From: Oscillospiraceae bacterium
Lineage (GTDB): Bacteria > Bacillota > Clostridia > Oscillospirales > Oscillospiraceae
Assembly: GCA_017465745.1 (NCBI GenBank)
Contig: JAFTVM010000090.1
Span: 1-64,000 of the forward strand
DNA: 64,000 nucleotides
Reading direction: 5' to 3'
Shown here in pieces: positions 42,762 through 51,112 of the stretch; position 1 is the stretch's first letter; every line of letters begins with the position of its first letter. Below the pieces are notes generated by a model. It did no database searches. It saw only the letters and a list, made by a program, of their open reading frames with translations, and was not told the origin of the DNA. Both the position numbers and the translations under genes were made by a program.

Positions 42762-43052
42762 TTACTTACCGGCCAGAGCACGTTCGAGCCACACACAGCC
42801 AAAATCCAGAGCCGTGTAGAGGCCGTCTTTTTCGCTCTTCTTAACGATCCGTTCCCGGGGTCTGGCGGCGGGATCGGTGAGCTGGAGCTGAACAGAAACA
42901 CGGGATGCCACATCCTGACCGTTGACCTTCTTGGTCTCCAGGATCTGCAGCATCACGATGTGGGAGTCAGCCATGGAACCATAATAAATCAGATTGTCCT
43001 TACGCATGAGAGGACGACCCTTGTACATCAAAACTGCTTTTTCTTCAGCCAT
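42762..43052 (-). CDS. Conserved hypothetical protein, 96 residues
   Basis: No family recognised. It begins MAEEKAVLMYKGRPLMRKDN, and a central YYGSMADSHIVMLQILETKKVNGQD segment with alternating hydrophobics suggests a compact mixed fold; no signal peptide or TM. GGAGGT lies six nt before the ATG and a strong promoter with repeated GTTACA sites lies upstream. It is likely co-transcribed with the downstream NlpC/P60 gene. Confidence 0.75.
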   Translation of the reverse strand: MAEEKAVLMYKGRPLMRKDNLIYYGSMADSHIVMLQILETKKVNGQDVASRVSVQLQLTDPAARPRERIVKKSEKDGLYTALDFGCVWLERALAGK

Positions 43053-43081
43053 GGTAGTACCTCCAAACAAATCGTGAGTGA

Positions 43082-43110
43082 ATTGTAACACATTGTAACA
43101 AAAATGTCAA
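43082..43110 (-). promoter_or_regulatory. Strong promoter overlapped by GTTACA repeats
   Basis: Minus strand TTGACA, 17-bp spacer, TGTTACAAT (extended -10). GTTACA occurs twice ten bp apart over the -10 and spacer, and a GGTTACA-N4-TGTTACC palindrome lies at 43129-43146, just upstream of the -35, suggesting a repressor or activator site. Confidence 0.65.
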
Positions 43111-43208
43111 CCCATATTTCAAAGTTGGTTACAAAAATGTTACCGATTGGGTGAAAAGTTAACGGATTTTGTAAGACGGAGGGGAGTATGAAGTTGAAAA
43201 GGTACATA

Positions 43209-43231
43209 CAGCCTAACAAAAAGTTAGGCTG
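43209..43231. other. Perfect 9-bp hairpin of unknown role
   Basis: CAGCCTAAC, loop A5 (T5 on the minus strand), GTTAGGCTG. It lies downstream of the ireB terminator on the minus strand and could be a second-chance terminator. Confidence 0.5.
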
Positions 43232-43240
43232 CGCATTCAA

Positions 43241-43276
43241 ACAAAACGAGGCTTTTGCCGTGGCAAAAGCCTCGAA
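43241..43276 (-). terminator. Intrinsic terminator of ireB
   Basis: A 13-bp perfect stem (CGAGGCTTTTGCC with its complement) is followed on the minus strand by TTTTGTTT. Confidence 0.85.
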
Positions 43277-43282
43277 ATTGTT

Positions 43283-43534
43283 TTATTTGGAACCGAACAG
43301 GTAACAGTTCACCAGTTCCTGCATCAGTTCATCCCGGTCCAGCTTGCAGATCATGCTGCGCGCATTGTTGTAATTGGTGATATAGGTGGGATCCTCCGTG
43401 AGCAGGTAGCCGACGATCTGATTGATGGGATTGTAACCTTTTTCATTCAGGGCGTCGAACACAGTCCGGAGAATAAAGCGCATATTCTCTTTGTCATCGC
43501 TGGGTACCGTAAATTTGATGGTGTTTTCCGTCAT
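43283..43534 (-). CDS. ireB: IreB family regulatory phosphoprotein (UPF0297)
   Basis: 83 residues. The highly conserved core MRFILRTVFDALNEKGYNPINQIVGYLLTEDPTYITNYNNAR is present with the N-terminal Thr residues (MTENTIKFTVP) in the region phosphorylated by IreK in Enterococcus. It usually lies with ruvX; here it stands alone behind its own promoter, 100 bp after pheT. Confidence 0.95.
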   Translation of the reverse strand: MTENTIKFTVPSDDKENMRFILRTVFDALNEKGYNPINQIVGYLLTEDPTYITNYNNARSMICKLDRDELMQELVNCYLFGSK

Positions 43535-43575
43535 GGTCTCGACCTCCTTATACAGGTATGAATATAGATGCAGCT

Positions 43576-43604
43576 ATTATACCCCATTTTTAGGAAAGTG
43601 TAAA
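43576..43604 (-). promoter_or_regulatory. Promoter for ireB
   Basis: Minus strand TTTACA, 17-bp spacer, TATAAT. Confidence 0.75.
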
Positions 43605-43635
43605 GCCCTCGTCGGAAAATTTTCTGTGAATCAAC

Positions 43636-46023
43636 TTACCGCAGGACAGCGCCCAGCTTCTCGTCCAGGGCCTTCAGAACCTTGGCCACAACGGCCTCGG
43701 AGTCGGCGTCAGTCAGGGTACGGTCGTCGGCCCGCAGTTCCAGGGAGAAGGCCAGGGACTTCTTGCCCGCTGCAACGCCCTTGCCGCGGTAGACGTCGAA
43801 CAGGCGGATGCCCCGCAGCAGCTTGCCGGCAGCGGCGGTCATGACGTTCTCCACCTCAGCCACAGTCAGTGCCTCGTCACACAGGACGGCCAGGTCCCGG
43901 GAGACGGTGGGGTACTTGGGCAGGGGGGTGTAGGTGGGAGCGGGCAGCTGCAGGTCAAAGAGCTTGGTGAAGTCGATCTCGACACAGTACACCTCTGCCT
44001 CGATGCCGTAGTTCTTGGCGACCAGAGGATGGACCTGGCCCATGTAGCCCACATCGCGGCCGTCGATGGTGACCTTTGCACAGCGGCCGGGATGGTAGCT
44101 GGGGTTGTCCTTGACGGCGGTGTAGGATGCCTTCTTGATGCGCAGGCCGGTCAGAATGGCTTCCAGCTCGCCCTTCAGGGTGAAGAAGGTGGTGCCTTCG
44201 CCGTAGGTGCCCAGAACCAGCATCTTGGGCTCGGCGGGCAGGACCTGGCCTTCCTGGGGCAGGTAAATCTTGGCAAGCTCATAGAGCTTGGCAGCCTTGT
44301 TGTGGTAGGCGGCGTTACGGCTCAGGATCTCCAGCATGGAGGGCAGGGCGATGGTGCGCATGATGGAGGTATCCTCGCCCAGGGGGTTCTGGATCCGCAT
44401 AGCGTTGCGCAGGGGACTGTCAGCGGGCAGGCGGATCTGGTCGAAGATGGCGGGGGAGACGAAGGAGTAGGTGATGATCTCGCTGTAGCCCAGGCTGCGG
44501 CACAGCTGGCCTGCCTTGTTCTCCAGGATCATCTCGGGGGTGTAGCCGCCCTGGGTGGAGGTCTTGAAGGCGGTGGTGGGGATCTCGTTGTAGCCGAAGC
44601 TGCGGCCCACTTCCTCGGCGATGTCGGCCATCAGGTTCAGGTCGGGACGGAAGGAGGGAACCAGAATGGTGTCGCCCTCTACGGGGATCTCCAGCAGGCG
44701 CAGATATTCCACCATCTGCTCCTTGCTGATCTCGGTGCCCAGCAGGCGGTTGATCTTCTCCGGCTCCAGGGGCAGGGTCTTGGGCTGGGGGACATAGTTG
44801 ATGATATCGATGGTGCCGTCCAGCACATCGCCGGCGTTCAGCAGCTCCACCAGCTCACAGGCCCGCTGCACAGCGGGGACAGTCAGCATGGGATCCAGGT
44901 GCTTCTCGAACTTGCCGGAGGCTTCGGTGCGCATACCCAGAGCCAGGGCGGTCTGGCGGATGGAGGTGCCGTCGAAGTTGGCGGACTCGAAGACCACGGT
45001 GGTGGTGTCTTCCATGATCTCGGAATTCTCGCCGCCCATGATGCCTGCCAGGCCGATGGCACGGTTGTCGTCAGCGATGACCAGCATGCCGGGCTTCAGG
45101 GGACGGATGATGCCGTCCAGGGTGGTCAGAGTCTCACCCTCGGCAGCCTCCCGGACCACGATCTTGCCGGAGGTGATATAGCGATAGTCAAAGGCGTGCA
45201 TGGGCTGGCCGTATTCCAGCATGACATAGTTGGTGATGTCAACGATGTTGTTGATGGGGCGGACGCCGTTGGCGCGCAGCCGGTGGCGCAGCCACTTGGG
45301 GGAGGGGCCGATCTTGACATTGGCCACCATCCGGGCGGTGTAGCGGTTGCACAGGTTCTCGGCGGGAACTTCCACGTCCAGCTTCTCGAAGATATTGCCT
45401 GCGTCGGAGCCGCGGACCACAGGCTCGTGATGCTTCATTTCCTTGCCGAAGGCGGCGGCGGATTCACGGGCCAGGCCGATGATGGAGTAGCAGTCGGGAC
45501 GGTTGTTGGTGATCTCGAAGTCCACCACGGTGTCGTCGTTGCCGATGACCAGGTTGATGTCGTCGCCGGGCTTGCAGGGCTCGTCGTTGAGGATCCAGAT
45601 GCCATCCTCGTAAGCGCCGGGCAGATCGTTCTGGGTCAGGCCCAGCTCCAGGTAGGAGCAGAGCATGCCGTTGGACTTGACACCTCTCAGCTTGCCCTTG
45701 GTGATGTGGACACCGCCGGGGAGCCAGGAGTTGTGCAGCGCTGCGGGGACCAGGTCGCCCTCGTGGACATTCTGGGCGCCGGTGACGATCTGAACAGGCT
45801 CTGCCTGGCCCACGTCAACCTGGCAGACCCACATGTGGTCGGAGTTCTCGTGGCGGACGATGGAAACGACCTTACCCACGACCACATTCCTGATCTCGGC
45901 GTCCATGCGCTCCCAGGTCTCCACCTTCTGGCCGAAGATGGTCAGCTTTTCAACATATTCCTTGTCGGAAACGTGGGACAGATCCACGAATTCCTCATTG
46001 ATCCATTTTCTGTTGAGTTTCAT
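43636..46023 (-). CDS. pheT: Phenylalanyl-tRNA synthetase beta subunit
   Basis: 795 residues; tRNA-binding and editing subunit of the alpha2-beta2 enzyme. An N-terminal tRNA-binding (EMAP-like) domain (about 40-150), the B3/B4 editing module with FEITNNRPDCYSIIGLARE near 170, a B5 domain, a synthetase-like core (SFGYNEIPTT...), and a C-terminal anticodon-binding FDX-ACB domain (PKYPTVSRDLAVLCDEALTV). AGGAGGG precedes ATG, 15 nt after pheS. No clear terminator is seen before the ireB promoter. Confidence 0.96.
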   Translation of the reverse strand: MKLNRKWINEEFVDLSHVSDKEYVEKLTIFGQKVETWERMDAEIRNVVVGKVVSIVRHENSDHMWVCQVDVGQAEPVQIVTGAQNVHEGDLVPAALHNSWLPGGVHITKGKLRGVKSNGMLCSYLELGLTQNDLPGAYEDGIWILNDEPCKPGDDINLVIGNDDTVVDFEITNNRPDCYSIIGLARESAAAFGKEMKHHEPVVRGSDAGNIFEKLDVEVPAENLCNRYTARMVANVKIGPSPKWLRHRLRANGVRPINNIVDITNYVMLEYGQPMHAFDYRYITSGKIVVREAAEGETLTTLDGIIRPLKPGMLVIADDNRAIGLAGIMGGENSEIMEDTTTVVFESANFDGTSIRQTALALGMRTEASGKFEKHLDPMLTVPAVQRACELVELLNAGDVLDGTIDIINYVPQPKTLPLEPEKINRLLGTEISKEQMVEYLRLLEIPVEGDTILVPSFRPDLNLMADIAEEVGRSFGYNEIPTTAFKTSTQGGYTPEMILENKAGQLCRSLGYSEIITYSFVSPAIFDQIRLPADSPLRNAMRIQNPLGEDTSIMRTIALPSMLEILSRNAAYHNKAAKLYELAKIYLPQEGQVLPAEPKMLVLGTYGEGTTFFTLKGELEAILTGLRIKKASYTAVKDNPSYHPGRCAKVTIDGRDVGYMGQVHPLVAKNYGIEAEVYCVEIDFTKLFDLQLPAPTYTPLPKYPTVSRDLAVLCDEALTVAEVENVMTAAAGKLLRGIRLFDVYRGKGVAAGKKSLAFSLELRADDRTLTDADSEAVVAKVLKALDEKLGAVLR

Positions 46024-46038
46024 AGTCTATCCCTCCTT

Positions 46039-47082
46039 TTAGAACTGATTCAGGAACCGTACGTCGTTGTCGAAGATCAGACGCAGGTCGGTGATGCGCA
46101 GACGGCCCATGGCCATACGCTCCAGGCCCATGCCGAAGGCGAAGCCGGAGTACTTCTCGGGGTCGATGCCGCAGTTTGCCAGCACGTCGGGGTGGACCAT
46201 ACCGGCGCCCAGCAGCTCGATCCAGCCTTCGCCGTGGCAGGTGGAGCACACCTGGCCGTCGATCTCACCGGTGCCGTGGCACTTGTGGCACTGCATGTCC
46301 ATCTCGCAGGAAGGCTCGGTGAAGGGGAAGTGGTGGGGGCGGAAGCGCATCTGGGCATCAGCGCCGTAGATCTTGCGCATAATGGTGATCAGGGCGTCCT
46401 TCAGGTTGCCCATGGTGATGTGCTCATCCACCACCAGACCCTCGATCTGATGGAACATGGGGGAGTGGGTGGCGTCAGCCTCGTCCTTGCGGAACACGCG
46501 GCCGGGGGCCAGCATGCACAGGGGAGACTTGTGGTTTTCCATGAAGCGGATCTGCATGGGGCTGGTCTGGGTCCGCAGCAGAACTTCGTCATTGTCGTCG
46601 AAATAGAAGGTATCGGAGCGGTCGCGGGAGGGGTGGCCTTCTTCGATGTTCAGGCGGGTGAAGTTGTAGCTTGCCAGCTCCACTTCAGGACCGTCAACGA
46701 CCTGGTAGCCCAGACCCACAAAGATCTCCTTGATCTCCTGCAGCACCATGTTCATGGGGTGCTGGTGGCCCAGCTCCACGGTCTGGCCGGGGATGGTGAC
46801 GTCGATGGCTTCCTCAGCCAGCTTGGCCTCCAGAACGGCGGCGTTGATGGCGGCCTTGCGCTCTTCCAGCTTGGCCTCGATCTCGGCCCGGACGGCGTTG
46901 GCCATCTGGCCCATGACGGGGCGCTCTTCAGGGGACAGCTTGCCCATCATCTTCAGCACGGCGGTCAGCTCGCCCTTCTTGCCCAGCAGCTTGACGCGCA
47001 GCTCCTCCAGGGCGGCGGGGGTGCCGGCGGCATCCAGAGCGGCCAAAGCATTCTGGCGGATCAGCTCTAATTGTTCTTTCAT
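46039..47082 (-). CDS. pheS: Phenylalanyl-tRNA synthetase alpha subunit
   Basis: 347 residues; catalytic subunit. N-terminal coiled coil (about 1-85), then class II motif 1 (MNMVLQEIKEIFVGLGYQVVDGPEVE), motif 2 (PGRVFRKDEADATHSPMFHQIEGLVVD), and motif 3 (GFAFGMGLERMAMGRL). An insertion with two CxxC pairs (CHKCHGTG...CSTCHGEGW, about 262-285) looks like a zinc site and occurs in some Firmicute PheS. Regulated by the upstream T-box. Confidence 0.96.
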   Translation of the reverse strand: MKEQLELIRQNALAALDAAGTPAALEELRVKLLGKKGELTAVLKMMGKLSPEERPVMGQMANAVRAEIEAKLEERKAAINAAVLEAKLAEEAIDVTIPGQTVELGHQHPMNMVLQEIKEIFVGLGYQVVDGPEVELASYNFTRLNIEEGHPSRDRSDTFYFDDNDEVLLRTQTSPMQIRFMENHKSPLCMLAPGRVFRKDEADATHSPMFHQIEGLVVDEHITMGNLKDALITIMRKIYGADAQMRFRPHHFPFTEPSCEMDMQCHKCHGTGEIDGQVCSTCHGEGWIELLGAGMVHPDVLANCGIDPEKYSGFAFGMGLERMAMGRLRITDLRLIFDNDVRFLNQF

Positions 47083-47394
47083 TTTACTTATTCCTCCTAA
47101 AAGGTAACTTACATGGTTTTTGGATAAAAAATATGCCCATCATCCCAACCATCGGGACGAAAGGCATTCCTTCCGCGGTACCACCCGCAATTCGCCGTTT
47201 CCGGCGCAGCTTAGAAGCGCAAATACGCTCGCAGTTCATAACGGAACCACCCGGCTTACCCTACTGGAAAAACTTTCAGGCAGCAGCTCGTGGGAGAAGG
47301 CCCGGTACCGTATCCAGAGCGGCTCACACCATTCCGCTCTCGCTGTGTGGATGATCCCGATACAAGGCAGCCCAGTCAAGGCTTTTCACATATC
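47083..47394 (-). promoter_or_regulatory. T-box riboswitch (phenylalanine) for pheST
   Basis: Leader of about 310 nt on the minus strand. The T-box core GGGTGGTACCGCGG is at 47173-47186. The stem I apical element GGTGTGAGCC is at 47321-47330, and a UUC specifier candidate is at 47296-47298. The intrinsic terminator (ATGCC...GGGCAT then ATTTTTTA) is at 47122-47167. The UGGU of the core complements ACCA of tRNA-Phe at 121-124. Uncharged tRNA-Phe should stabilise the antiterminator. This is what fills the long gene-free stretch upstream of pheS. Confidence 0.92.
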
Positions 47395-47400
47395 TCCAAC

Positions 47401-47429
47401 ATCGTAACATATTCACAAAAATTATGCAA
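47401..47429 (-). promoter_or_regulatory. Promoter for the pheST T-box transcript
   Basis: Minus strand TTGCAT, 17-bp spacer, TGTTACGAT (extended -10). Confidence 0.65.
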
Positions 47430-47494
47430 GTATTTTTTGCATATCGAACCGAAAAAATTGCGGCCGCATCAGTTATTCCGTAACATGTGTCCAC

Positions 47495-47523
47495 TTGACG
47501 CGGACACTAAAAAATGGTATGCT
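47495..47523 (+). promoter_or_regulatory. Promoter for the M32 carboxypeptidase gene
   Basis: TTGACG, 17-bp spacer, TATGCT. Confidence 0.6.
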
Positions 47524-47557
47524 ATAGGAAAAATAAGTATAAGGAGAAATGCTGTCT

Positions 47558-49066
47558 ATGACTTACGAATCTTTGGAACAGGCTGTGGCTGCGCTGCGCA
47601 GACACAACCAGACCATGTATGCCTATCACCACGCCATGAGCGCCCTGATGCATGACGCTTCCACCGCCGCTCCCAAGAACACCGCTGCCGGCCGCGGCAA
47701 GGCCATGGAGATCCTCAGCGGCGTCACCTACGGCCTGGTGGCCGATCCCGCCAACGGCGATCTGCTGGCTTACCTGGAAGCCCATGCCGACGCGCTGGAC
47801 GACGTGACCCGCCGACAGGTGGAGGTCTTCCGCAAGGGCTATGACCAGCTGGGCCGGATTCCCGCCGAAGAGTATGTGGCCTACAATGTGCTGATCAACG
47901 ACGCCCAGGATGTCTGGGAGAAGGCCAAGAACGCCAGTGATTTTGAAATGTTCGCTCCCTACCTGGAGAAGATCGTGGACTTCAACCGGAAGTTCGCAGG
48001 CTACTATGACCCCGAGAAGCTGCCCTACGACGCCCTGCTGAACGAATATGAAGAGGGCCTGACCATGCAGACCCTGGACGGCTTCTTTGCCGAACTGCGG
48101 GCCACCATCGTGCCCCTGCTGGCAAAGATCCAGGCAGCCGAGCAGGTGGATGACAGCTTCCTGCACAAGTCCTTCCCCGTGGAGGAGCAGAAGAAGCTGA
48201 CTGAGTACCTGATGGAGGTCCAGGGCCTGGACCGCGGCCACTGCGGCATTGCAGAGTCCGAGCACCCCTACACCCTCAGCTTCAACACCAGGGATACCCG
48301 CATCACCACCCATTATTATGAGAACCATGTGACCTTCGCCATGTATTCCACCATCCATGAGGGCGGCCACGCCATTTACGACATGGGCGGCGACGAGGTC
48401 TACGACTACACCAACCTCCAGGGCGGCGTTTCCATGGGCATCCACGAGAGCCAGAGCCGTTTCTACGAGAACCTGATCGGCCGCAGCCGTGCCTATATCC
48501 ACGCCATCTACCCCAAGTTCAAGGAGCTGTTCCCGGTGCAGATGGAGGGTGTGGACGCCGAGATGCTGTATCGCGCCGTCAACAAGGTGGAGCCTTCCCT
48601 GATCCGCACCGAAGCCGACGAGCTGACCTATGCCCTGCACATCATGGTGCGCTATGAGATCGAGAAGCGGCTGATCGACGGCACCCTGGCTGTCAGGGAC
48701 GTGCCTGCCGAGTGGAACCGCCTGTACAAGGAGTACCTGGGCATCGACGTTCCCGATGACAAGCACGGCTGCCTGCAGGACAGCCACTGGTCCGGCGGCG
48801 CTGTGGGTTACTTCCCCTCCTACGCCATCGGCAGCGCCTACGGCGCTCAGATGCTGAGCAGGATGAAGGAAGACCTGGGTGACTTCTATGCAGACGTGGA
48901 AAAGGGCGATCTGAGCAAGGTCACCACATGGCTGCATGAAAAGATCCACCGCTTCGCCAGCTTCAAGAAGCCCGGCCAGCTGTTCGAGGACGTCTGCGGC
49001 AAGTTCGACGCCAGATACTTCACCGACTACCTGACCGCCAAGTTTACCGAGCTGTATCATCTGTAA
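47558..49066 (+). CDS. M32 family metallocarboxypeptidase
   Basis: 502 residues. Zinc motif HEGGHAIYD (HExxH) near 269, third ligand Glu in the GIHESQSRFYENLIGRS segment near 297, and the M32 fingerprint DSHWSGGAVGYFPSYAIGSAYGAQM near 410. It removes C-terminal residues from peptides in the cytosol. Two ATGs are nine nt apart; AAGGAG is only two nt from the first (47549), so the second is favoured, though its 11-nt spacing is long. It ends at the repeat-derived hairpin. Confidence 0.92.
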   Translation: MTYESLEQAVAALRRHNQTMYAYHHAMSALMHDASTAAPKNTAAGRGKAMEILSGVTYGLVADPANGDLLAYLEAHADALDDVTRRQVEVFRKGYDQLGRIPAEEYVAYNVLINDAQDVWEKAKNASDFEMFAPYLEKIVDFNRKFAGYYDPEKLPYDALLNEYEEGLTMQTLDGFFAELRATIVPLLAKIQAAEQVDDSFLHKSFPVEEQKKLTEYLMEVQGLDRGHCGIAESEHPYTLSFNTRDTRITTHYYENHVTFAMYSTIHEGGHAIYDMGGDEVYDYTNLQGGVSMGIHESQSRFYENLIGRSRAYIHAIYPKFKELFPVQMEGVDAEMLYRAVNKVEPSLIRTEADELTYALHIMVRYEIEKRLIDGTLAVRDVPAEWNRLYKEYLGIDVPDDKHGCLQDSHWSGGAVGYFPSYAIGSAYGAQMLSRMKEDLGDFYADVEKGDLSKVTTWLHEKIHRFASFKKPGQLFEDVCGKFDARYFTDYLTAKFTELYHL

Positions 49067-49075
49067 ATAATACTC

Positions 49076-49115
49076 TGTCATTGCGAGCCAGTCCGCACAC
49101 TGGCTCGGAATGACA
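49076..49115. repeat. Dispersed palindromic repeat, short copy
   Basis: 40 bp, TGTCATTGCGAGCCAGT paired with its complement (one mismatch in 17) around CCGCAC. It shares both ends and the CGCACACTGGC core with the 101-bp copy at 15480-15580. Confidence 0.85.
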
Positions 49116-49122
49116 TTTTTTC
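49076..49122 (+). terminator. Repeat-derived terminator of the M32 gene
   Basis: The 17-bp palindrome is followed directly by TTTTTTC ten nt after the carboxypeptidase stop, so the mobile-looking repeat forms a plausible intrinsic terminator. Confidence 0.7.
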
Positions 49123-49145
49123 TATAAGATATGGAGGTTCCCACC

Positions 49146-49994
49146 ATGGAATATTTTACCCTTGACCACGAAAAAGTCCTCTCCATTCTCCCGGACCGGG
49201 ATCCCTTTGCCCACAAGGGGAAATTTGGAAAAATTCTGCTGCTGTGCGGCTCCCGGGGGTATACCGGGGCGGCGGCGCTTTCCGCCATGGGCGCGCTGCG
49301 GTGCGGCGCGGGACTGGTGTTCCTGGGGGTGCCCGAGAGCATCTACGCCATCGAGGCCGTCAAGCTCAATGAGCCGGTGGTGTTCCCGCTGCCGGATAAG
49401 GGCGGCAGGCTGAGTTCCCGGGCTGTTCCGGAGATTCTGGAGCGGCTGCCGAAGATGGATGCTGTCCTCATCGGTCCGGGACTGGGGCAGTCCGATGATA
49501 CCCTGTTTGTGGTGAAAATGGTGCTGATGACGGCTAAATGCCCCGTTGTGGTGGACGCTGATGGCATAAACAACCTGTCCCGGCATATGGATATACTGCG
49601 TGGCAGAACTGCTCCCACCATCCTGACGCCCCACGACGGAGAATTTGTCCGCCTGGGCGGCGTCATCGGGGAAGACCGTGCGGCCGCCGCTGCGGCTCTG
49701 GCCCGGGACACCGGAGCCATTGTGCTGCTGAAAGGCCATGAGACCGTCACCACCGATGGCGAAAAGTGTTATGTCAATCGGACGGGGAATCCCGGCATGG
49801 CTGTCGGCGGCAGCGGCGATGTGCTGGCGGGCATGATCGTCAGCCTTCTGGGCCAGGGCATTGCGCCCCTGGAGGCCGCCGCCTGCGGCGCCTGGCTTCA
49901 CGGCGCAGCAGGTGATCTGTGTTCCGCTGAAATCGGCCAGTACGGGATGCTGCCCGGCGACATGGTGGAGGCTCTGCCGCGACTTTTGAAATAA
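49146..49994 (+). CDS. nnrD: ADP/ATP-dependent NAD(P)H-hydrate dehydratase
   Basis: 282-residue ribokinase-fold repair enzyme that dehydrates damaged NAD(P)H hydrates. Motifs: KGKFGKILLLCGSRGYTGAA near residue 24, GPGLG near 110, LTPHDGEFVRL near 160, and the C-terminal nucleotide loop NPGMAVGGSGDVLAGMI near 218. Only the dehydratase domain is present; the epimerase domain (NnrE) fused to it in many bacteria is absent. GGAGG lies eight nt before the ATG. Confidence 0.92.
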   Translation: MEYFTLDHEKVLSILPDRDPFAHKGKFGKILLLCGSRGYTGAAALSAMGALRCGAGLVFLGVPESIYAIEAVKLNEPVVFPLPDKGGRLSSRAVPEILERLPKMDAVLIGPGLGQSDDTLFVVKMVLMTAKCPVVVDADGINNLSRHMDILRGRTAPTILTPHDGEFVRLGGVIGEDRAAAAAALARDTGAIVLLKGHETVTTDGEKCYVNRTGNPGMAVGGSGDVLAGMIVSLLGQGIAPLEAAACGAWLHGAAGDLCSAEIGQYGMLPGDMVEALPRLLK

Positions 49995-50006
49995 AGGCGT
50001 GGTTGT

Positions 50007-50567
50007 TTGAGAAAATTGTTATCCATTGCGCTTGTTTTGTGTCTGTTTTCCGGTTGTTCCGGCCGGGAAAATGAACTGGACCGGGCCATGGCGCTCCGGG
50101 CGGATCTGCTGGGGTGCGTGGAATGTGCGTTCGATGTGACCGTTACCGCTGACTACGGCGACGAGCTGTATACCTTCGGTATGGCCTGCACCGGTGATCA
50201 CAAGGGGGATCTGACCTTCACTGTCACTTCTCCCGAGACCATCGCCGGGATCACCGGGAAATTCGAGGGGGAGAAGGGGCTGCTGACCTTCGATGATTTC
50301 GCCCTGGAATTCCCCAGGCTGACAGACGATCAGATCACCCCCGTCAGCGGTCCCTGGATCCTGCTGAACACCCTCCAGGGGGGCTACTTAACCGCCTGCG
50401 GCACCGACGGTGAATACCTGCAGGTGACCATCAACGACAGCTATGAGGACGACGCCCTGACCCTGGATATCTGGCTGGATGCCGAAAACCGCCCCGTTCG
50501 GGCGGAGATTCTCTACGATAACCGCCGTATCGTGACGATGGATATCGAAAATTTCAGCATTTCGTAA
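50007..50567 (+). CDS. Predicted lipoprotein, 186 residues
   Basis: The N-terminal signal RKLLSIALVLCLFSGCSG carries a lipobox with Cys at residue 17, so membrane anchoring outside the cell is expected. The rest is a beta-rich domain (FDVTVTADYGDELYTFGMACTGD...VTSPETIAGITG) resembling outer lipoprotein carrier-like folds in pattern only. The start is TTG with a weak AAAGGCG. It lies 12 nt after nnrD and may be co-transcribed. Function unknown. Confidence 0.7.
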   Translation: MRKLLSIALVLCLFSGCSGRENELDRAMALRADLLGCVECAFDVTVTADYGDELYTFGMACTGDHKGDLTFTVTSPETIAGITGKFEGEKGLLTFDDFALEFPRLTDDQITPVSGPWILLNTLQGGYLTACGTDGEYLQVTINDSYEDDALTLDIWLDAENRPVRAEILYDNRRIVTMDIENFSIS

Positions 50568-50705
50568 CATTCTGGCAATCCCCGCCATAGGATAATTTAC
50601 CTGTGGTACCGTATAAAAAACCTGTGTGCGTGGGACAATAGGGATACGCTGCGTTACATAAGGATCATCCGGTAGCGCAGGAAAACGCTACGGAGTGTGA
50701 AGCAC

Positions 50706-51065
50706 ATGGACGCATCAGTCAAACGGGGGGACATCTTCTATGCAGACCTGTCCCCGGTGGTGGGCAGCGAGCAGGGGGGCACCCGGCCGGTGCTCATCGT
50801 ACAGAACGACACCGGAAACCGCCATTCCCCCACCGTCATCGCCGCTGCCATCACCAGCCAGACGGGGAAGGCAAGGCTCCCCACACATATCAACATCGCC
50901 GGCGGCAGCGTGGGCCTGAGCAAGGATTCCGTGATCTTGCTGGAGCAGATCCGCACCATCGACAAGCGGCGGCTGCGGGAGCACATGGGCCGGCTCGACG
51001 AGAAACAGATGATGCAGGTGGACGACGCCATCGCGGTGAGCTTCGGTCTGCCGGGACTCAAGTGA
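50706..51065 (+). CDS. ndoA: EndoA/MazF family endoribonuclease
   Basis: 119 residues. Very close pattern to Bacillus Endo[66 protein letters not shown]. It cleaves single-stranded mRNA at short U-rich sites. The usual antitoxin gene is not directly upstream. The ATG is chosen because CGGAGTG is ten nt away; a GTG nine nt earlier has no room for a ribosome binding site. A hairpin (GTAGCG/CGCTAC, 50672-50691) touches the Shine-Dalgarno. Confidence 0.93.
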   Translation: MDASVKRGDIFYADLSPVVGSEQGGTRPVLIVQNDTGNRHSPTVIAAAITSQTGKARLPTHINIAGGSVGLSKDSVILLEQIRTIDKRRLREHMGRLDEKQMMQVDDAIAVSFGLPGLK

Positions 51066-51073
51066 AAAACAAG

Positions 51074-51112
51074 ACCCCTTGCCGCATAGACTGCGGCAAG
51101 GGGTGATTTTTT
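51074..51112 (+). terminator. Intrinsic terminator of the endoA gene, abutting the next start
   Basis: A 13-bp perfect stem (ACCCCTTGCCGCA with its complement), loop TAGAC, then GATTTTTT. The next gene's ATG follows at once, and its likely Shine-Dalgarno AAGGGGTG is the 3' arm of the stem. Confidence 0.88.

Noticed and set aside
44029-47070. 1,013-codon frame antisense to pheST
   Set aside because: Shadow frame across two well-conserved genes and their boundary; composition is not protein-like.
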